64,000 nucleotides of DNA from Aquincolibacterium sp964606385 (GCA_964606385.1 CAZSFZ010000001.1:166163-230162); one strand, 5' to 3'. Numbered from the stretch's first letter, positions 51,735 through 59,250 are shown. The notes: generated by a model not told the origin, from the sequence alone. Numbers and translations: made by a program.

Positions 51735-51813
51735 GTTTTTTCTCAAGGAGTTTTTAAAAACACGCGCGAATTATACACGACCTCTTGTAAAAATGCCAGG
51801 GAACCTCAAAAAA

Positions 51814-52806
51814 TCACGCCGCTTTTTTCAGGATCCCGGATATCGCCGCCGCAAGGTCGCGATGCCGGGGCCGGTACCCCGCGTTGAGGAGCCGCTCGGG
51901 CATGACTTTTTGGCTTGAGAGCACGATCGCGGCCATCTCGCCCATCAACATCCGGAGAAAAAAAGAAGGGACCGGAGGCCAGCAGGGACGGCGCAAGACC
52001 TTTGCCAGCGCGCGGCAAAATTCATTCAGGGTCACCGGAGCTCCGGCCACGATATTCACGGAACCCGAAAGGTCCTGACGGCCCAACAAAAAAAGAAAGC
52101 TCTCGGTCACATCATCCCGGTGCACCCAGGGGATCCATTGCCTGCCCGTACCCAGCGGCGCCCCCAAAAAATAACGGAAAGGCGGCAGCATTTTCGCGAG
52201 CATGCCGCCGTTTTCACCGAGCACGGGCCCAAGACGCGCGAGGATCACGCGGACGCCGAGCGGCTCCGCTTTGCGGGCTTCCGCCTCCCATCGCGCGCAC
52301 GTTTCCGCGAGGAATCCTTCACCTTGGGGACTTTTTTCTGTAAGTTCAAGGTCGGGGTCATCGCCGTCCCAATACTTATCAATTTCCAAGTTTTGGAAAT
52401 TGGGGCGGTCCTTGTCAGCCTTTCTAGAAGATCTTGGACAAGGACCATAATAACCGACCGCGGAAGCATTGATCAGGAGAGAGGGTTTATGACGGACCGC
52501 ATTGATCGCTTGCACGATGGCGCGGGTCGCGTTGATCCGGCTCTCCAGGATCTCTTGTTTCCGGGAGGGCGTCCATCGCTTCGCCGCGATATTTTCCCCG
52601 GCCAGATTGATCACCGCGTCCGCCCCGTCAAGGCAAGCGACCCAATCGCCCGGGCCTTTCCCGTCCCAGGGAATGAACTTTTCGTGTTCGTTCTCCCCCG
52701 CACCAGCCCGACGCGTCAGCACAACCAATTCATGACCCGCTTCGAGCAGCCTGGCCCTTAACGCCCTTCCGATAAAACCCGTTCCTCCCGCGAGAACGAT
52801 CTTCAT
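51814..52806 (-). CDS. TIGR01777-family epimerase, with a repeat-encoded insertion
   Basis: 330 residues from ATG 52806. SDR fold: GGTGFIGRAL, NLAGENIAAKRWT, SAVGYYG and the C-terminal DUF1731 (PVPSFFLRMLMGEMA). Family members are putative sugar-nucleotide or fatty-acid-linked epimerases of unknown substrate. Between SAVGYYG and the family block LTEKSPQGEGFLAETCARWE there are about 33 residues where about 7 are usual. The excess is encoded by the dispersed element at 52357-52445, in frame. It sits next to the active-site Tyr loop, so an effect on activity is possible. Confidence 0.88.
   Translation of the reverse strand: MKIVLAGGTGFIGRALRARLLEAGHELVVLTRRAGAGENEHEKFIPWDGKGPGDWVACLDGADAVINLAGENIAAKRWTPSRKQEILESRINATRAIVQAINAVRHKPSLLINASAVGYYGPCPRSSRKADKDRPNFQNLEIDKYWDGDDPDLELTEKSPQGEGFLAETCARWEAEARKAEPLGVRVILARLGPVLGENGGMLAKMLPPFRYFLGAPLGTGRQWIPWVHRDDVTESFLFLLGRQDLSGSVNIVAGAPVTLNEFCRALAKVLRRPCWPPVPSFFLRMLMGEMAAIVLSSQKVMPERLLNAGYRPRHRDLAAAISGILKKAA
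52357..52445 (-). repeat. About 90-bp dispersed palindromic element, copy 4, inside a coding region
   Basis: On the minus strand: GGTCCTTGTC, a 9- to 20-nt segment, GACAAGGACC (perfect 10-bp outer arms), then AATTTCC...GGAAATT (inner arms) and GATAAGTATTGGGAC. It aligns end to end with the rnc leader copy at 23186-23280. Both copies translate in the same phase to a DKDxPxFxxxEIDKxW peptide. Confidence 0.8.
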
Positions 52807-52810
52807 AACT

Positions 52811-52878
52811 CGCGCAACGCACAACGTCTAACGCACAACGAAGGGTTTTTACGTTGCGCCTTGTCTGTTGACCGTTGA
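52811..52878 (-). repeat. Word-repeat inverted repeat upstream of the epimerase
   Basis: GCGCAACGCACAACG words on the left and CGTTGCGCC, TGTTGACCGTTG on the right can pair around AAGGGTTTTTA. Same design as the arg and truA-asd spacers, with yet another word. Confidence 0.6.
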
Positions 52879-52921
52879 TCCCTTGTCCGGACAGACTTCG
52901 TAAAAAACAAATTAAGCTCCT

Positions 52922-53377
52922 TCAATAAATTCTCTTATCTGGAAGATTATCCCATGCGGCAAGAAGCGCTAAGCATTCCTTTTTCATAAAACCGGCTTTG
53001 AGGGAAACAGGACTTCCCCCTTCGCGTTTCATTTTCCCGGACGGGATCGAGAGCTCGTTAAAACCGCGTTTCTGAACATCCGCGATGCTCGTCCCGTAGA
53101 CCACGCGTCCGATCCGCGCCCAGTGGATCGCGGAAAAACACATCGGACAGGGTTCCGTCGTGGAATAGATAATGCAATCCGAAAGATCGAACCGTTTGAG
53201 TTTCCTGGAGGCCAAGCGGATCGCGTTGATCTCGGCATGGCAGGTGGCATCGTTAGATTTGAGCACTTGATTGTGCGCGACAGCGATCCTCTTTTTTCCC
53301 CGCAGGATGGCCGCGCCGAAGGGTCCGCCTTCCGACCGCCGGATCCCCTGCCGGGCGGATCTCAACGCGAGCTTCAT
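52922..53377 (-). CDS. Nucleoside/guanine deaminase-family protein
   Basis: 151 residues from ATG 53377, with AAGGAAGG before it. The zinc site of the cytidine-deaminase fold is CHAEINAI and TEPCPMCFSAI. The C-terminal AWDNLPDKRIY resembles guanine deaminase GuaD more than the tRNA deaminase TadA. Guanine to xanthine is the likely reaction. Overlap with TadA cannot be excluded from sequence alone. It lies 23 nt after the bisphosphate nucleotidase. Confidence 0.82.
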   Translation of the reverse strand: MKLALRSARQGIRRSEGGPFGAAILRGKKRIAVAHNQVLKSNDATCHAEINAIRLASRKLKRFDLSDCIIYSTTEPCPMCFSAIHWARIGRVVYGTSIADVQKRGFNELSIPSGKMKREGGSPVSLKAGFMKKECLALLAAWDNLPDKRIY

Positions 53378-53400
53378 GCCTTCCTTATATAAGGGAGATC

Positions 53401-54405
53401 TCAAGACCGCACCGCCTGGTGAAGCGCCCCCAGGACCGCCTCGTGCAGCCAACCGTTCGTGGCCACCAGCCCCGGATTATTCGCGAGCGTCCGTCCCGCG
53501 CCAAAATCGAGCTCACGGCCTTCAAGGTCCGTCACGCGGCCGCCGGCTTCTTCGATTGCCAAAGCGCCCGCCGCGACATCCCATATCTTTTCCCGGTGAT
53601 GCGGTTCCTTGCGCGGAAGCGTCCTCAAGAAAATTTCAGCATTCCCAGACGCGATCACCGCCTGTTTTGCCATGCTGTCCATCAGGATCGGTTCGGCCGA
53701 AGTGTCCAACGCCTCGCAAATGCGGCGGTTCTTTTCAACGTTCTTATGCTCCGGGTCAAAAGAGTCGAGGATCCGCGCCTTGCGGACGTCCCGGCAATCG
53801 GAGATCTTCAGACGGACCCATTCCCGGGAATCCTGCAGGTCTTCAAGTGACGCCGCCCAGCACCCCTGCCCGCGCAACGCGAGGACCCCGATCCCCTTCC
53901 CGAGATCTTCGTGATTTTGAAGTTCCAGTTCCGGGCATCCGATCGCGGCGAGATCGACTTTACCCTGACGGATCCGCGCGAGCGCGGTCACATACTGGCC
54001 GCCGCGCAGAAATCCTTTGGTCCCATCGATCGGATCCAGCGTCCAAAAAGACGCTTCGGGGTTCCCCTGGCCGCACTCGATCCATCGCCAGATATCGGAC
54101 GGAACGGCTTTGGGAAAAAAGAATTTGATGTGACGGGTGACCTTCTCAAGATCCTCCGAACCTTCCGGAGACCTCAGGTGCTGTGTGTCCTCTTCCGCGA
54201 CCAGAACCGCGTCCGGAAGATATTTTTCAAGAAGCGCGCCTGCGATGGCCTGAATGCCCATATCGGCAAGCGTCACGGGAGAGCGGTCCTGCTTCAGGAT
54301 GGAACGGATGGCGGTTTCGGCCCGGACATGACGCGCAAGTTCGGAACCGTATTGCATCAGCTCAAGCGCGAACCGGACCTCGGGGGTCTTGAGATCGATA
54401 TCCAA
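53401..54405 (-). CDS. 3'(2'),5'-bisphosphate nucleotidase (HAL2/CysQ-like)
   Basis: 334 residues of the inositol-monophosphatase superfamily. Metal site motifs: VAEED, then LDPIDGTKGFLRGGQYVTAL, and KIWDVAAGALAIEEAGG. The GTKGF form and length match HAL2-type enzymes that remove the 3' phosphate of PAP and so relieve sulfur-assimilation inhibition. The start is TTG 54405 with AAGGGA upstream. It follows the receiver gene by 1 nt. Confidence 0.87.
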   Translation of the reverse strand: MDIDLKTPEVRFALELMQYGSELARHVRAETAIRSILKQDRSPVTLADMGIQAIAGALLEKYLPDAVLVAEEDTQHLRSPEGSEDLEKVTRHIKFFFPKAVPSDIWRWIECGQGNPEASFWTLDPIDGTKGFLRGGQYVTALARIRQGKVDLAAIGCPELELQNHEDLGKGIGVLALRGQGCWAASLEDLQDSREWVRLKISDCRDVRKARILDSFDPEHKNVEKNRRICEALDTSAEPILMDSMAKQAVIASGNAEIFLRTLPRKEPHHREKIWDVAAGALAIEEAGGRVTDLEGRELDFGAGRTLANNPGLVATNGWLHEAVLGALHQAVRS

Positions 54406-54406
54406 C

Positions 54407-54778
54407 TTAAAAGAATCCCTTGATCCTCTCGACGAGGGTTTCCGCGCTGATGGGTTTCGCGATAAAGGAATGGCCCCCGATCACGGGCTGCCGGCTCTCC
54501 TCGGTCGAGGAGACAAGCGATGTCATGAAAACGACCTGGGTGAGCGCGAGCGACTTGTCCCCCTTGATCTGCTCCGCGATGTCCGTCCCGTCCGCATCGG
54601 GCATCATGATATCCAGAAGCAGCAGATCGGGCTTCATGGCGCGGACCACGTTCAAAGCCTCGCTTCCCCGATTGCACACGGTGACCGCATAATGTCCGGT
54701 CTTTTCGAGGATCATCTTGACCATCTGACTGGCATCCACATCGTCGTCGACGACCAGAATCGACTTTTTTAAGCTCAT
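54407..54778 (-). CDS. Single-domain response regulator receiver
   Basis: 123 residues, receiver only. Acidic pocket VVDDD, phosphoacceptor Asp in LLLDIMMPDADG, the Thr in FMTSLV and the Lys in FIAKPIS. No output domain. ATG follows AGGAGGCGG. The cognate kinase is not evident. It heads the group with the nucleotidase and deaminase. Confidence 0.93.
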   Translation of the reverse strand: MSLKKSILVVDDDVDASQMVKMILEKTGHYAVTVCNRGSEALNVVRAMKPDLLLLDIMMPDADGTDIAEQIKGDKSLALTQVVFMTSLVSSTEESRQPVIGGHSFIAKPISAETLVERIKGFF

Positions 54779-54919
54779 GGCACCGCCTCCTATAGATGAA
54801 AGACCGACTCAACCGACGGCATTCTAACACAACTCATCGCCCCGACCAGCACCCACTTTTCGGAATCCATTTCGATCCTCCTGCCTCCCGGAAACCCAAC
54901 AAGCCCTGCAGGTCCAGTC

Positions 54920-54947
54920 TTGACAAAAAACGACTGAGTCTTATTAT
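54920..54947 (+). promoter_or_regulatory. Promoter of the arsenic operon
   Basis: TTGACA (54920-54925), 16-nt spacer, TATTAT (54942-54947). The leader before the DUF134 ATG is about 22 nt. Confidence 0.7.
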
Positions 54948-54963
54948 GCATATATGTGCATAA
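54944..54963 (+). promoter_or_regulatory. Candidate operator of the DUF134 regulator
   Basis: Perfect inverted repeat TTATGCA-N6-TGCATAA overlapping the -10 box and the expected transcription start. The position fits a repressor site, and the adjacent gene encodes an HTH protein. Confidence 0.6.
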
Positions 54964-54975
54964 CTGAGGCTCCCC

Positions 54976-55290
54976 ATGCGCCCTAAAAAGACCCGATGGA
55001 TCAAGTGCGACCCGGGCGAACGCTGCTTCCGTCCACAATCCTGCTCCGCAAAAACGCTTGAGGGGGTGGTCCTGACGCTGGATGAATTTGAAGCGGTCCG
55101 TCTCTGCGACTTTCAAAGACTGGATCAAAAAGCCATCGCATCCAGAATGAAGGTGCACCCTTCTACTATTTCAAGGATCCTCGCCTCGGCGCGCGCCAAG
55201 ATCTCCGATGCCTTGGTGAACCTTAAAGCTGTCAAAGTGGAAGGCGGATGTTGTAAAACGCGTTCAGGAAAACTTCAGAAAAGGAGATGA
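54976..55290 (+). CDS. DUF134-family HTH regulator
   Basis: 104 residues. N-terminal CDPGERCFRP with a further Cys (QSCS), a sigma-like HTH (about 55-80: LDQKAIASRMKVHPSTISRI) and a C-terminal GGCCKT cysteine pair. The clustered Cys residues could bind arsenite or another soft metal, and the gene leads the arsenic operon. I infer an autoregulated sensor-repressor. No experimental function of the family is assumed. Confidence 0.85.
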   Translation: MRPKKTRWIKCDPGERCFRPQSCSAKTLEGVVLTLDEFEAVRLCDFQRLDQKAIASRMKVHPSTISRILASARAKISDALVNLKAVKVEGGCCKTRSGKLQKRR

Positions 55291-55292
55291 TC

Positions 55293-55448
55293 ATGGAAAA
55301 CGCCAAGGATCAGGAGATAAAATCCAAAAAAAAGGGGTGGTTCGGAAAGCTTATCGAAAAACTCGACAAAAAGATGGAAGCCAAGGCCCGTGAAGGCGGT
55401 TGCTGCTGCAACCCCAAGGATCCGAAGAAAGGCTCTTCATGCTGCTAA
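55293..55448 (+). CDS. Cys-rich microprotein (51 residues)
   Basis: ATG 55293 follows AAGGAGATGATC. An amphipathic Lys-rich helix (about 10-32: GWFGKLIEKLDKKMEAKA) precedes a tail GGCCCNPKDPKKGSSCC with five cysteines. The tail suits soft-metal or arsenite binding. It resembles tiny putative metal-binding proteins found beside ArsP-type permeases, though I cannot name a family with certainty. It begins 2 nt after the regulator and overlaps arsP by 10 nt, so it is firmly part of the operon. Confidence 0.8.
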   Translation: MENAKDQEIKSKKKGWFGKLIEKLDKKMEAKAREGGCCCNPKDPKKGSSCC

Positions 55449-56395
55449 AACTCACGGACGCCTTCGTCTACGGCCTGCTCCGGCTGAACCCCGAAAAGAC
55501 CCTGAGCCAGGCCATTCATTTCTTTATTTATGACTCGGTCAAGATCCTGCTCCTTCTTTTTACCCTGATCCTCGTGATCGGTGTCTTCAGAACCTTTATC
55601 CCGCAATCCAGGATCCGTCAATGGATGAGCCGGAAAAGGGGCGTGGAACATTTTGTGGCCGCGGTCTTCGGGGCCATCACCCCTTTTTGCTCCTGCTCTT
55701 CGATCCCGATCTTCTTCGGATTTCTGGATGCCGGAATCCCGCTCGGGGTCTCTTTTTCCTTTTTGATCACTTCCCCACTCGTGAACGAGTACCTGGTCGT
55801 GCTGATGCTCGGATTCTTCGGGTGGAAGATCACCGCGCTCTATGTTTTGAGCGGTCTTTTGATCGGCACTTTTTCGGGCATGGCCCTGGGGCGGATGAAG
55901 CTTGAACGGCATTTAGTCCCTGATTTTATAAGCGAGGGGAAAAAGACCGACGAGAAAGTTTACAGGTCTTTCCGGGAACGGTTCCGTTTCGGCTGGGACG
56001 AGGCCGCTTCCATTACCAAGAAGATCTGGGGATGGGTCCTGATCGGCGTAGGGATCGGGGCCTTGATCCATAACTATGTGCCTCAGGAGGCCATCCAGTC
56101 CATCATCGGTAAAATGGGAATCTTTTCGGTCCCGGTCGCCGCGCTTCTCGGTGTCCCCATGTATGGAAGCTGCGCCGCGATCGTCCCGATCGCGGTCGTC
56201 CTTTTCCAAAAGGGTCTGCCGCTGGGAACCGCGCTTGCCTTCATGATGGCCATCGCGGCCCTGAGCCTCCCGGAAGCCATCATGCTCCGCCGCGCGATGA
56301 AGCTGCCGCTCATCGCGGTCTTTTTTGCTGTCACCACGCTTGCCATCATCGTGACCGGCTACATGTTCAACTTTTTGCAGCACATTCTTGTCTAA
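55439..56395 (+). CDS. ArsP-type permease (PF03773)
   Basis: 318 residues with about eight membrane helices. The signature TPFCSCSSIPIFFGF with two Cys-bearing positions and the matching half GVPMYGSCAAIVPIA are typical of permeases that extrude methylated or aromatic trivalent arsenicals. The cysteines are expected to bind As(III). ATG 55439 lies within the microprotein gene, suggesting coupling. The longer frame from 55400 is out of context. Confidence 0.86.
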   Translation: MLLKLTDAFVYGLLRLNPEKTLSQAIHFFIYDSVKILLLLFTLILVIGVFRTFIPQSRIRQWMSRKRGVEHFVAAVFGAITPFCSCSSIPIFFGFLDAGIPLGVSFSFLITSPLVNEYLVVLMLGFFGWKITALYVLSGLLIGTFSGMALGRMKLERHLVPDFISEGKKTDEKVYRSFRERFRFGWDEAASITKKIWGWVLIGVGIGALIHNYVPQEAIQSIIGKMGIFSVPVAALLGVPMYGSCAAIVPIAVVLFQKGLPLGTALAFMMAIAALSLPEAIMLRRAMKLPLIAVFFAVTTLAIIVTGYMFNFLQHILV

Positions 56396-56419
56396 GCGAT
56401 TTATTATGAATGAGAACGT

Positions 56420-56653
56420 ATGAAAATCGAAATCCTCGGAACGGGATGTCCGAATTGTAAACGGCTCGCCGTGAACACAGAAGCAGCGGTCAGGGAACTG
56501 GGACTTCAAGTAGGGATCGAGAAAGTCACGGACATCGACAAGATCACGGATTACGGCGTCATGATGACACCCGCCCTTATCGTTGACGGAACCGTTGTTT
56601 CCTCTGGAAAACTTTTAAACAAAGACGAGATCAAAAAAATCCTCACAAAATAG
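56420..56653 (+). CDS. ArsE-like small thioredoxin-fold protein
   Basis: 77 residues. GTGCPNCKRL holds the redox CxxC; MMTPALIVDG is the cis-Pro loop. It matches the redox-active disulfide family (TIGR00412) and, by position before ArsF- and ArsG-like genes, the ArsE component of the arsEFG set for aromatic arsenicals. The symbol is not given because assignment rests on order. Confidence 0.8.
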   Translation: MKIEILGTGCPNCKRLAVNTEAAVRELGLQVGIEKVTDIDKITDYGVMMTPALIVDGTVVSSGKLLNKDEIKKILTK

Positions 56654-56662
56654 GCGGGGACC

Positions 56663-57142
56663 ATGATCAAAAAATTTTGCATACCCCTTCTGCTGGCGGC
56701 GGCTGCGCTGTCAGGCAATTTGTTCTTTGGAACAGTATGGGCTATGAGCGGTTCTCCCCAAGCGGATATTTCCACGAAAGCAGACGTAGCGGCCCCAGCG
56801 CAAGGCGACCAAACCGTTGTTTATTATTTTCACGGAACCTTCCGGTGCCCCACCTGCAACAAAATGGAAAAATACGCCAGGGAGACGGTCGAAAAAGATT
56901 TTAAAAACGATCTGGACTCCGGAAAGCTTGTGTTCAGGTCCGTCAATGTTGAAGACAAAGGAAATGAACATTACGTGAAGGATTACCAGCTTTATACCAA
57001 GACACTTATCCTCTCCTCAGTGAAAGACGGTAAAGAGATCCGGTCCAAAAATCTCGACAAGATCTGGGAATACATCCGAAACAAAAAAAAGTATGAAAAT
57101 TATGTGCGGGATGAGGTGGCCGCATTTGTGAAGGAGGCGTGA
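56663..57142 (+). CDS. ArsF-like exported thioredoxin-fold protein
   Basis: 159 residues. A signal peptide or membrane anchor spans about 1-28 (FCIPLLLAAAALSGNLFFG). The mature part has YYFHGTFRCPTCNKMEKYA with CxxC and a helical C-terminus. It matches the annotated ArsF group (nitrophenyl-arsenical nitroreductase subunit) found next to ArsE and ArsG. Its TGA overlaps the next ATG (TGATG). Confidence 0.8.
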   Translation: MIKKFCIPLLLAAAALSGNLFFGTVWAMSGSPQADISTKADVAAPAQGDQTVVYYFHGTFRCPTCNKMEKYARETVEKDFKNDLDSGKLVFRSVNVEDKGNEHYVKDYQLYTKTLILSSVKDGKEIRSKNLDKIWEYIRNKKKYENYVRDEVAAFVKEA

Positions 57143-57837
57143 TGGACCCGTTCTGGATCGGCTGCCTTTCCGCGCTTTGGCTTGGCATTCTGACTTCGAT
57201 CAGTCCGTGTCCTTTAGCCTCAAACGTCGCGGCCGTCTCTTTTCTTTCCAAAAAAGCGGCACATCCCACGTCTGTATTTCTTTCAGGGATAGCCTACACC
57301 CTGGGAAGAATGCTTTCTTATGCCGCGATCGGATGGATCGTCATCCATTCTCTGGTAAACATCCCGCAGTTTGCCCTGTTCCTTCAAAAATACATGGGCA
57401 AGGCGCTCGGCCCGATCCTGGTCCTGACAGGACTCGTCCTGCTCGAAGTAATATCCTTCCGTTTACCCGGAGTTTCCCTCTCTCACAAACACCACAGCAA
57501 ACTCTCGGAGTCCGGAGCTGGCGGAGCTCTCCTGCTCGGCTTTATCCTGGCATTGGCCTTTTGCCCTGTTTCTGCGGCGCTCTTTTTTGGAAGCCTCGTC
57601 CCTTTGGCGCTTAATCATCAAGCCGGCGAGCTCTTGCCGTTCATTTATGGGATTGGCACCGGTCTTCCCGTACTGGCGTTTGCCATGGCTATCGCCCTCG
57701 GCTTAAAGACTTTCAGCTATTGGTTTCATAAACTTACCAAGATCGAACTTTATACACGCAAGATCACAGGTGCGATCTTTATCGGAGCAGGCCTTTATTA
57801 TGTTTGGGCCTACTGGCTCCAGGGAGGAACTTCATGA
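57142..57837 (+). CDS. ArsG-like permease (CcdA/DsbD-like fold)
   Basis: 231 residues from ATG 57142, with AAGGAGG just upstream. About six to eight helices. Cysteines in SISPCPLASN and LAFCPVSAALFF mirror the paired redox Cys of CcdA. With ArsE and ArsF it forms the set described for reduction and efflux of aromatic arsenicals. A general thiol-reductant transporter is the alternative. It overlaps acr3 by 4 nt. Confidence 0.8.
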   Translation: MDPFWIGCLSALWLGILTSISPCPLASNVAAVSFLSKKAAHPTSVFLSGIAYTLGRMLSYAAIGWIVIHSLVNIPQFALFLQKYMGKALGPILVLTGLVLLEVISFRLPGVSLSHKHHSKLSESGAGGALLLGFILALAFCPVSAALFFGSLVPLALNHQAGELLPFIYGIGTGLPVLAFAMAIALGLKTFSYWFHKLTKIELYTRKITGAIFIGAGLYYVWAYWLQGGTS

Positions 57838-58886
57838 CCGAGTGCCACAAAAAACAATTGTCGTTCCTGGACCGCTTTCTGACGCTCTGGATTTTTCTCG
57901 GAATGTTTGCCGGGGTGGGAGCCGGTTACTTTTTCCCGGGAGTCGTTGATTTCTGGAACAGGTTCCAGGTCGGGACCACGAATATCCCGATCGCGATCGG
58001 CCTGATCCTCATGATGTATCCGCCTCTTGCCAAAGTAAAATACGAAGAGCTCGGAGATGTTTTCCGGAACACCAAAGTCCTCGGTCTTTCGCTCGTGCAG
58101 AACTGGGTGATCGGCCCCATTTTGATGTTCCTCCTGGCGATCGTGTTCCTGGGCGGTTATCCGGAATACATGATCGGGCTTATCATGATCGGATTGGCCC
58201 GCTGCATCGCGATGGTCATCGTCTGGAATGAGTTGGCCGAGGGGGACACGGAATATTGCGCGGGACTCGTGGCGTTCAACTCGATCTTCCAGGTCCTTTT
58301 CTTTTCCTTGTACGCCTGGGTCTTCATTACGATCCTGCCCCGCTGGTTTGGGCTTGAAGGAGCGGTCGTGAATATCACGATCGGCCAGATCGCCAAAAGC
58401 GTTTTTATCTATCTTGGCGTGCCCTTTATCGCGGGTTTTTTGACCCGTCTGATCCTGATCAGGATTAAAAACAAGGTCTGGTACGAAACAAAATTCATCC
58501 CTGTGATCAGCCCCGTAACGCTCATCGCGCTGCTTTTTACGATCATTGTCATGTTCTCCCTCAAAGGCGACACGATCGTCCGGATCCCCATGGATGTCGT
58601 TCGGATCGCGATCCCGCTTCTCATTTACTTCGTCGCGATGTTTTTCATCTCTTTTTTAATGAGCAAAAAGATCGGAGCGTCCTACGGGCAGTCCGCCACG
58701 CTTTCGTTTACCGCCGCGAGTAACAATTTTGAGCTCGCGATCGCCGTCGCGGTAGCCGTGTTCGGCATTCATTCCGGCGTCGCGTTCGCCGCCGTGATCG
58801 GCCCGCTCGTTGAAGTCCCGGTCCTGATCATGCTCGTGAACGCCGCCTTCTGGATCCGCAAAAAATATTTCGCCGAGCAGAGTTAG
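57834..58886 (+). CDS. acr3: Arsenite efflux permease Acr3
   Basis: 350 residues from ATG 57834, after AGGGAGG. Ten membrane helices of the bile/arsenite/riboflavin transporter fold. The essential cysteine is in GLARCIAMVIVWN, and the second conserved block is FTAASNNFELAIAVAVAVFG. It exports As(III) directly using the proton motive force. Last gene of the operon; no arsC or arsR of the usual type is seen nearby. Confidence 0.95.
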   Translation: MTECHKKQLSFLDRFLTLWIFLGMFAGVGAGYFFPGVVDFWNRFQVGTTNIPIAIGLILMMYPPLAKVKYEELGDVFRNTKVLGLSLVQNWVIGPILMFLLAIVFLGGYPEYMIGLIMIGLARCIAMVIVWNELAEGDTEYCAGLVAFNSIFQVLFFSLYAWVFITILPRWFGLEGAVVNITIGQIAKSVFIYLGVPFIAGFLTRLILIRIKNKVWYETKFIPVISPVTLIALLFTIIVMFSLKGDTIVRIPMDVVRIAIPLLIYFVAMFFISFLMSKKIGASYGQSATLSFTAASNNFELAIAVAVAVFGIHSGVAFAAVIGPLVEVPVLIMLVNAAFWIRKKYFAEQS

Positions 58887-58929
58887 TAAGTCCGATCCGT
58901 TTCGAACATTGAGCGATCCCCATGCGTTT

Positions 58930-59090
58930 CGTCACTGCTTAGATCGCCTCAGCGAGGCAATCTTCGTCGGGAAGTGTGTTTCGCCAACGTTCGCCATGCC
59001 CCACCGAGGCATGGCTTCACTCGCGAGCGTCGTCCTCGTTGCAAAGCCTTGGCACTCGGCCTCCTTAGCGTGGCTCACCACACTTCCCGC
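58930..59090 (+). repeat. Inverted-repeat region, hairpin-rich
   Basis: CGGGAAGTGTG (58968-58978) pairs with CACACTTCCCG (59079-59089). Inside are GCCATGCC/GGCATGGC (58993-59000 with 59008-59015) and, before it, GCCTC-AGC-GAGGC. No supported gene: a 64-codon frame here has no ribosome site or recognisable family. Could be part of the adjoining structured RNA or a mobile remnant. Confidence 0.55.
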
Positions 59091-59098
59091 CTCTACAA

Positions 59099-59250
59099 CC
59101 TAGCAGAAGGTGAAGGGTTGAGACGAAGCACGCTAGAAGGACGAGCGGGCATGGACTTTTCAAAGAAAAGGAGCGAGGACTGAAGGGCGAACGAGGGAAT
59201 CCACGCAGGGGATTCCTGAGTGGTGACGAGACTCAAGCCCGAAGCCCTCG
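59099..59250 (+). ncRNA. Candidate structured RNA (orphan; HEARO/omega-RNA-like possible)
   Basis: Several helices follow one another: CTAGC/GCTAG (59100 with 59132), CTTTTC-AAA-GAAAAG (59156-59170), an outer CGAGGG/CCCTCG (59192-59197 with 59245-59250) enclosing AATCC/GGATT and TGAGT-N9-ACTCA (59217-59235), and GGGC/GCCC that could form a pseudoknot. The closing segment CAAGCCCGAAGCCC looks to me like HEARO (IscB-associated omega-RNA), from memory only. No IscB/IsrB or TnpB gene lies nearby. The rest of the 58887-59351 gap holds no gene that I can support. Confidence 0.4.

Noticed and set aside
54790..55158. Possible further copy of the dispersed element (GATCGAAATGGATTCCGAAAAGTGGG at about 54860)
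   Set aside because: Only a short, weak similarity, no palindromic arms; also the 122-codon frame there is antisense to the DUF134 gene.
58909..59103. 64-codon frame after acr3
   Set aside because: Translates the inverted-repeat region, lacks a ribosome site and a known family; better explained as structured non-coding DNA.
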